Source of the DNA: Durusdinium trenchii | Taxonomy: Eukaryota; Sar; Dinophyceae; Suessiales; Symbiodiniaceae | Assembly: GCA_963970005.1 (NCBI GenBank) | Contig: CAXAMN010013891.1 | Coordinates: 1,097,937-1,161,936 of the forward strand | Direction of reading: 5' to 3' | Length of the DNA stretch: 64,000 nucleotides | In this document: positions 59,035-64,000 of the stretch, one piece after another | How the letters are laid out: every line of letters starts with the position of its first letter | Position numbering within the stretch: position 1 is the first letter of the stretch | Notes under the pieces: generated by a model | Database searches by the model: none | What the model was told of the DNA's origin: nothing | The model's input: the letters and a program-made list of their open reading frames with translations, nothing else | Made by a program: the position numbers and the translations under genes

Positions 59035-59254
59035 CGTAACAACTGCCCAAAACTGTGAGTCTGTGAATTCTCATGTCACAGCAAGCAGCAAGCAGGTACT
59101 GTAGTCACTGTAGTCCTGGCTTCAACAAATATTGAGAGTCTGATTTCATGTATAACACTCTTGACAAATGTTCACCCCTTCCATTTGGATTGGATCTATA
59201 TGCCCTCTTCCGGCCTGGAGCGTGAAATCGCGGCTTCCTTGCGGTCCCTGTCCG

Positions 59255-59550
59255 TCACCTTTCATAGGCACTGAAGTGGGGGCGTGAAGATAGAGTCTCC
59301 GAGTCTACCAGTAAACAGAAGGATTCCTGATCCCCTATCGCCTCCCTGTCACCCAAGGCCGCTTCAGCCCACCCTTCGCGGGCCGCTTCAGCCAAGCGGC
59401 GCCCGCGTCGCGGCGTGCTCGTCAGGTGTGGCCGGGTCCCCGTCATCCCAGCTTCGACTCCTCACTCACCTCGACTCCACGACCCTTAGCCAGGCGGAAG
59501 AAAGGGGGTCTGTTGGGCATGGAAGGAAGGGGTTGGGCATAGGTTGGGCC
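59255..59550. CDS. Coding-like island, strand ambiguous
   Basis: Plus: SPLPVNRRIPDPLSPPCHPR type, proline-rich. Minus: RRLAEAAREGWAEAALGDRE, SFCLLVDSETLSSRPHFSAY. Minus has the more typical composition. GGGCCGCTTCAGCC-type units are doubled. Confidence 0.3.
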
Positions 59551-59796
59551 ATCCTGAGGGGTGGTGGGTTCTTCTGTTGGGCCATCTGGTGGTGGGTTTC
59601 TTCTGGTGGTGGGCGCAAGTATCGGCGGTTGTTGGGTGATGTTTGGGTCATGGCCATGGGTCATGGGTGTGGCTCAGAAAACCACCAGCAGAGGAGTCGG
59701 TTAAAGGATGAAAGGCCTATTTGTTGAGAAAGGCCGAAAGGCCTGAAGCATCATCATCCACTGGGTCCTGGTAATGGGATCAAAGTATGTTGTGAT

Positions 59797-60084
59797 ATGT
59801 TGTTCATGAAAAAATCCAAAGTAGCAGTTCAGTTTTCTTCTAACATTGAAGTGTTTGGGAAGCTGAAAATCAGCTCAAAGTGCTTGGGTGGGCGGGAGGG
59901 ACACCCAGAGCTGAACTACAGAATCACTGTTTGGTTGAAACTTCTGTTTTTTCCTATACATGTCCATAGATCTGGGGTATTCTGTCCCGACTCGGAAAGC
60001 TCTTGTTGTCAGGTTCACACTGCTGGCTTCAGAAACGGTGCAACCAAGATAGACTTGGACATTCAGAGAATTCGGAGACTGTGA
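59797..60084 (+). CDS. Candidate exon or small gene
   Basis: Reads MKKSKVAVQFSSNIEVFGKL, KISSKCLGGREGHPELNYRI, TVWLKLLFFPIHVHRSGVFC, NGATKIDLDIQRIRRL, TGA 60082-60084. Even coding look; no domain. Confidence 0.38.
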   Translation: MLFMKKSKVAVQFSSNIEVFGKLKISSKCLGGREGHPELNYRITVWLKLLFFPIHVHRSGVFCPDSESSCCQVHTAGFRNGATKIDLDIQRIRRL

Positions 60085-60233
60085 TAGCTGCTGTGGGAGA
60101 CTGACATGTGTTTGGAAGCTTTAAGTTTGCATTCTCATACTAAAGTGGGCTAGGTTCTACAAACTCGTTCCTGACTTGCATTTCGAGAACAAGAGGATGC
60201 AAGCCAAAAGATCTGTTACCCCAGTGTGCTGTA

Positions 60234-60498
60234 ATGGCGCGTCAAAAAAGAATGAACCAGAGCAGATACCTTGGTAAGGTGGCCACCTCTAAAGACTCTA
60301 AAGTGTGTTGGAAACTGTCACACCATGTCGTAAAATGGAGGAACCACTCAACACCTGCGTTCTGTGCCCGCCCACATCGGAGCAGCGAGGCTTCGCTTGG
60401 AAGGGGAGATGAATTACCTCCATTGCCTGGAGGCAGGGCCAGCGATCCAGAACACCAGCTCAGAGTTCATCTGCCAAGTTCGGCCAAGGTCAGATGTA
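60234..60498 (+). CDS. Coding tract invaded by inverted-repeat elements
   Basis: ATG 60234: MARQKRMNQSRYLGKVATSK, DSKVCWKLSHHVVKWRNHST. From about 60364 the next frame is better: AHIGAARLRLEGEMNYLHCL, EAGPAIQNTSSEFICQVRPR. Family-3 and family-2 elements follow at 60496 and 60737, yet the first frame stays open to 60857. Confidence 0.33.
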
Positions 60499-60615
60499 CA
60501 CTCCCTGGAACTAAGAGATGGAAGTGGAAAACTGGAAAACCACCTCTTTCTAGTGGATTTTCATGGTGGTCCAAGGGGTCATTCTCCACTTCCATGGTAG
60601 TTCCAGGGAGGTGTA
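60496..60615. mobile_element. TIR element, family 3, copy 2
   Basis: TGTACACTCCCTGGAACTAA ... TAGTTCCAGGGAGGTGTA, with TGGAAGTGGA / TCCACTTCCA inside; opposite orientation to 49097. Confidence 0.85.
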
Positions 60616-60736
60616 GAGCATTCCTTGACAGGTTCTATCATGTTCTATCTCCAGCTGGAAGATGCAGGAAACATCGTTTTACACGTGTGAAGAACACAGG
60701 GCTTGTAATCCTTGAGATCCTTGGAGCCATTCATTT

Positions 60737-60847
60737 CCCAGACACGACCTGGGACTGCCATAGGACTGCCGATCACTTGGGGTGGTTGGTTGAAAGGAGG
60801 TCAATTGATCGGCAGTCCTATGGCAGTCCCAGACAGGTCGTGTCTGG
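60737..60847. mobile_element. TIR element, family 2, copy 2
   Basis: CCCAGACACGACCTGGGACT ... AGTCCCAGACAGGTCGTGTC, inner GGACTGCCGATCA / TGATCGGCAGTCC. More palindromic than the copy at 10261. Confidence 0.87.
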
Positions 60848-61077
60848 CTTTGTGTAGCCAGAGAATGGTACCACACCTTGGGAGGATATGGATGGCCCCT
60901 GGGACGTCAGAGCTCCGTGCTGCTTTGTTTGAAGACGAGCCCACCAAACGAGCGCCGGCGCTTGGTGTCTCCGGTTCACCGGAACAGAACCGACGACTGA
61001 AGCGGAGCTTGGGTGAGAACGAAGGAAGAAACCCTGAAGCAGATGGTTCAAGACCCTCTTTGGTTCTCTTTGGGTGA
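60848..61077 (+). CDS. Candidate exon
   Basis: Starts at the element edge: MVPHLGRIWMAPGTSELRAA, LFEDEPTKRAPALGVSGSPE, QNRRLKRSLGENEGRNPEAD, TGA 61075-61077. There is a good donor GTGAGA at 61013 if the exon ends there. Confidence 0.35.
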
Positions 61078-61276
61078 AAAACAGCTCAGAAAAGATTGCT
61101 TTTCTGGCAAGGTGCACTGTGACCACTGGTTCTTATATACTGCCCTTCTAGAAATCACCAAAAAACCATGGGAAAAACGCTCGTCCTCCGTGTCACCCAA
61201 AAGCCGTCATTTCTGTTCCTCCACCCTTAGCGAAGCTCCCAGGTGGGGCCGCCGGGCCGGGCCAATCAAGTCTTAG
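61013..61276 (+). CDS. Candidate coding tract
   Basis: Reads RTKEETLKQMVQDPLWFSLG, EKQLRKDCFSGKVHCDHWFL, YTALLEITKKPWEKRSSSVS, TAG 61274-61276. Overlaps the preceding frame by 65 bp. Very protein-like; family unknown. Confidence 0.38.
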   Translation: MRTKEETLKQMVQDPLWFSLGEKQLRKDCFSGKVHCDHWFLYTALLEITKKPWEKRSSSVSPKSRHFCSSTLSEAPRWGRRAGPIKS

Positions 61277-61277
61277 C

Positions 61278-61404
61278 GATGACCGGGAGCACGCCGCAGC
61301 TCTGCAACGAGATTGGCGTCTCGACAGAGCGTCAGGGAAGCGCTCAGGGAAGCGGTCACCAGCTTCGGAGCGTCGGTCTCGTCTCGTCTACCCGGAGGGA
61401 GTGA
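61278..61404. CDS. Coding-like island, strand ambiguous
   Basis: Plus ATG: MTGSTPQLCNEIGVSTERQG, HQLRSVGLVSSTRRE, TGA about 61404. Minus: KLVTASLSASLTLCRDANLV. CAGGGAAGCG is doubled. Confidence 0.3.
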
Positions 61405-61501
61405 CGGTCCAGCGGAAGACTGGGGGGGTCGGAGGACTGGGTGAACTGGGGAGGCGGAGCGGGAGCGGTCACCCCGAGCTCCGAGCTGAGAACTGGTGGG
61501 G

Positions 61502-61906
61502 TCATGGTCCAAGTCGACATGTCGACATGTCATGACATGTCGTGACATGGCATTCCTGTTGGGTGGAAGAACTGGGTCGACCGAATCGACTGCTGACGGA
61601 GTCGACCGCAAGCCGGGTGGCCACCCAGAACTCTCTCGCAACCTCCTCCAGCCATCCAAAACAGTCCCCTTCGAATCGCCAAGAGTCCACCGAAAAAAAA
61701 CGTCGAGTCGACACCCTGTGTTTCTTCCCATCTCCGAACCATCCCCCCCCGTCCACCAACATCAACGGCTGCCTGCGCCGTGTGTTATTCTCCACCGTCT
61801 CTTCCGGGCACCGTCTCGCGACGTCTTCCTCACGTTTGGACGGGTCCGAACGGGTCTGGTTCGGTGGTTCTTCGACTCTCACCCTATAGGCTTCCTGGCC
61901 CACCAT
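61502..61906 (-). CDS. Candidate minus-strand frame
   Basis: ATG at the right end: MVGQEAYRVRVEEPPNQTRS, DPSKREEDVARRCPEETVEN, RFEGDCFGWLEEVAREFWVA, TGA near 61504. Acidic/aromatic balance is better than in the two open plus frames. No splice evidence. Confidence 0.3.
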   Translation of the reverse strand: MVGQEAYRVRVEEPPNQTRSDPSKREEDVARRCPEETVENNTRRRQPLMLVDGGGWFGDGKKHRVSTRRFFSVDSWRFEGDCFGWLEEVAREFWVATRLAVDSVSSRFGRPSSSTQQECHVTTCHDMSTCRLGP

Positions 61907-61908
61907 TA

Positions 61909-61996
61909 ATTTAATAGGCTGAATCCCGAATCAACTAAGGATTTTACAAGAACCAGGTCAACCATTGGTTGAATGGTCGAACGGAAGTCTAGGGCT
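61909..61996. repeat. Dispersed repeat R, copy 2
   Basis: TTAATAGGCTGAATC, CGAATCAACTAAGGATTTTA, ATGGTCGAACGGAAGTCTAG; see 20847. Confidence 0.7.
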
Positions 61997-61999
61997 CAG

Positions 62000-62118
62000 T
62001 GTCCTACCACCACGTCGAGGCCTGATGGATCTCAGTGGCCTTCAGCGCCGTGGAGACGGGCCCAGCGAAGGCCGGACGAGACACGAACCCGGTGGGGAGA
62101 CACGTGCGGAGGCCGCCT
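62000..62118 (+). CDS. Weak candidate exon
   Basis: Reads LMDLSGLQRRGDGPSEGRTR, HEPGGETRAEAAS, TGA about 62118. Another frame is open. Confidence 0.28.
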
Positions 62119-62473
62119 CCTGAAGCAGCCAGGGTTTCACACGCTTCACAGGAGTGAAGAGTGGTTGGTGACGGTTAGTTGGATATCAATAGTCTGAAAA
62201 ATGTTGTTTATGATTCATATGGATAAAAACCATGGTGCAGGGCATCCCCTGCAGGAGAGTCGGAGATTTACTTGGGGTGGTACGTGCGAGGGCGCTGGAT
62301 CAACAGCGGAGGGCCCTAAGTTTCAATGATTGTCACGTTCCTCGACATTCAACAAAGGGCACAGGGACAGCTCAGGATCTCTGCATGAATTGGATTCTCA
62401 GTGGCCCTGTTGAACATTTTGGTGATTCTCTCAGGCACGCACAAGGCATCCACAGAGGCATCCCAGGTCCCAG

Positions 62474-62909
62474 ATGGATTCCGTGTTCCTTCGCAAGTTG
62501 GAACTTTCGTGGCGAAACGACGAACTGCACGACTCTGCAGAACTGCATGCAGAACTGGCCTCCACGGTGGGTTGGTTTGGTCCTGATCAAATACTCCATG
62601 TATGGTCTCCTCTTGGGTTTGGTGCAGAGGTATTTGCTCTAGTTCGATCTCTGACGGAACATGTGAAGAGCTATGTCTTCCTTGCGGATTTCCACCGGGT
62701 GTGGGATGTCTTCGTTGGGACAGCTTCCACTCAGAACAACGAAGAAGAGAGCCGCTGAGCCGCTGCGATCTCAGTGTGGCTGCTCTTGGCTTTCAAAGAC
62801 CAACCGTATGTTTGGTGGATCCATTGGGGAGATGTTTGTTCTTTTGACCCTGCGGGTTCACTGGTGATTGTTGTGTCCCAACCAAGAAGGTCTTGGCCAA
62901 GTTCGAACG
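62474..62909 (+). CDS. Protein-like frame with one in-frame TGA
   Basis: The acceptor CCCAGGTCCCAG precedes ATG 62474: MDSVFLRKLELSWRNDELHD, SAELHAELASTVGWFGPDQI, LTEHVKSYVFLADFHRVWDV, STQNNEEESR, TGA 62756-62758. The same frame continues convincingly after the stop: VWLLLAFKDQPYVWWIHWGD, VCSFDPAGSLVIVVSQPRRS, up to a consensus donor GTAAGA at 62910. The reading on both sides is among the most protein-like in the window. Most likely a point stop in a decaying gene, or two separate exons. Confidence 0.43.
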
Positions 62910-63098
62910 GTAAGAACCTCCCACCTCGTAAGGTTTCTTGGCAACTTGAACGAACTCAATGTGGCTGTTCAAGATGTTAAAGTATGGCATGTTGATGCCC
63001 AGTTTGAAAGACTGTCCAAAGAAAACTATAAGGACAGGCCCACACACACCCTCCAAGCACACCAAGACATACACTCCGAATCGCTCGGACTCACATAG
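62868..63098 (+). CDS. Candidate overlapping frame
   Basis: Reads NLNELNVAVQDVKVWHVDAQ, FERLSKENYKDRPTHTLQAH, TAG 63096-63098. If the donor at 62910 is used, the part after about 62950 would be a separate exon. Confidence 0.33.
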   Translation: MLCPNQEGLGQVRTVRTSHLVRFLGNLNELNVAVQDVKVWHVDAQFERLSKENYKDRPTHTLQAHQDIHSESLGLT

Positions 63099-63227
63099 AA
63101 GTGGGAGGTCGGTCTCCCCTCTCCCCCTGTTTGTGCCATGGTACACGTCTTCCAAGGTGCCATGCCATCCACTTCCAACGTGAGTCCGGATGTATCAAAA
63201 CCATCTCAAAACCACTCCCATCCCTCA

Positions 63228-63309
63228 GCCGCGGCTTCGTGGCGGTCAGGTGTGGGCCCCGAGCGAGAGGCCAGGTGGCACCGGGACGTCGGTGGTGTTT
63301 GAAGATGGT
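63228..63309 (+). CDS. Short candidate exon
   Basis: After CATCCCTCAG: AAASWRSGVGPEREARWHRD, TGA about 63302. A donor is possible at 63250. Confidence 0.28.
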
Positions 63310-63519
63310 GGGGCCATGAGGGCTAGGATGATGAAGAGGGGGCGAACGAACGAGGGGGCGAACGAAGGGTGAGCAGGTGACGAAGTGGTTTTGGAAGGTT
63401 TTGGAAGTGAGTCAAGCCTTCTTCTCATGTCTAGAAGTTTGAACTTCCCACTAGTCACTATAGTCCAGACTTGGAAACAATGTGTTGCAATGATAGGAGG
63501 TTTGGGCACTCTCTCCCAT

Positions 63520-63686
63520 CTCTTACTGCAACCGCACGGAACCCCAAGCAAATCTGGGAAAATGCTTCAAGAACGGGGGCCACTGGGTCTCACGCCGCAC
63601 CACCCAGCCCAAAGACCAGGCCGGACCCGGCCCTGAGCGAAACACCAGGCTTCCAGTGCGCTGCCCAAAGTCTACGACGTCTCTGT
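63520..63686 (+). CDS. Candidate exon
   Basis: Reads NRTEPQANLGKCFKNGGHWV, SRRTTQPKDQAGPGPERNTR, LPVRCPKSTTSL, TGA about 63686. Other frames are open; no firm borders. Confidence 0.3.
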
Positions 63687-63777
63687 GAAGGTGCGCATTC
63701 ACCGCGCGCGAACACCACGTGTGAAACCCCACCGAGCCCGAGCCAGTTCTTCGACCGGCGTGGCGCGCCGTGAGTAG

Positions 63778-63901
63778 TGCGGTGCTGAGGTCTATTCGAT
63801 GGGCCAACGCGTGGTGCTGAGCGCCAAATGGTCTCACTCGGGGGAGTTCATCATGTTGAACACCAGGCGCCACCGGATGGTCCGCAGGCTGCGGCTGTGT
63901 G
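63778..63901 (+). CDS. Internal exon or first exon at window end
   Basis: AG acceptor (CGTGAGTAG) and donor GTG|GTGAGA at 63902. Reads EVYSMGQRVVLSAKWSHSGE, FIMLNTRRHRMVRRLRLCG, with ATG at 63799. Compact strand-rich peptide; the partner exon would lie beyond the window. Confidence 0.42.
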
Positions 63902-64000
63902 GTGAGAGGGGGAGGTGTTTGTAGAAAGTTGGAGGGTTTTAGATGGTTTTAGAGTGCGAATGGAAGTGCAGCGACACGTACAGTGCAACTTGTACATATA

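Noticed and set aside
1..64000. Bacterial operon or phage interpretation
   Set aside because: No ribosome binding sites, no runs of closely spaced long genes, and repeated exon-intron borders with consistent phase in the 32.8-37.6 kb gene.

Overview
The window looks like nuclear DNA of an intron-rich protist, most likely a dinoflagellate alga. Coding signal comes in exons of about 40-350 bp. They start after AG (often AG|G) and end before GT (often GTGxxx or GTAAGx), and are scattered in non-coding DNA full of short terminal-inverted-repeat elements. One multi-exon gene has a domain layout I associate with dinoflagellates and related algae. I see no rRNA, tRNA, CRISPR array, bacterial operon or ribosome binding sites. 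The dinoflagellate assignment is an inference (about 0.65), not proof.

The firmest gene runs from about 32.84 to 37.61 kb on the + strand. Its exons join with compatible phases at most junctions. It encodes two tandem copies of a cysteine-containing module (CPxGxxxI...C..A..L followed by PxGCLHR..D.DV.FN...QRQL.C), then a GT-A-like sugar-transferase domain (LYCFAW; CDGHGFFTD; NMVGLLPAW; DWVVNLELDHFF; FGNVFAFN) ending in a stop at 37605-37607.

Everything else is exon-level. From 0 to 8.5 kb there are several short spliced exons, ending at possible terminal exons (4187, 5390, 8458). From 11 to 20.8 kb there is another exon-rich stretch, with an F-box-like exon (15.88 kb) and a Tudor/SH3-like last exon (20.07-20.41 kb). 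From 22 to 27 kb there are short exons and one hydrophobic C-terminal segment. From 27.6 to 32.8 kb the sequence is mostly tandem repeats and minisatellites. From 38 to 47.6 kb there are more exons. From 47.8 to 56.3 kb the open frames are longer and shift phase with little gap between them, which looks like one or more decayed genes or mobile elements. From 56.6 to 63.9 kb exons resume. All well-supported splice sites are on the + strand, as expected of a one-directional gene cluster. In several GC-rich islands, however, the antisense frame in phase looks equally coding and strand cannot be settled by eye.

Mobile DNA is abundant. There are five copies of an ~85-90-bp element with TACCAGGACCTTCCAAG-type ends, two related variants, and at least five other inverted-repeat families, four of them with two copies here. 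Some sit inside open frames. They resemble MITEs or introner elements. No function is assigned to genes unless a motif is named; most coding calls are candidates with confidence below 0.5.
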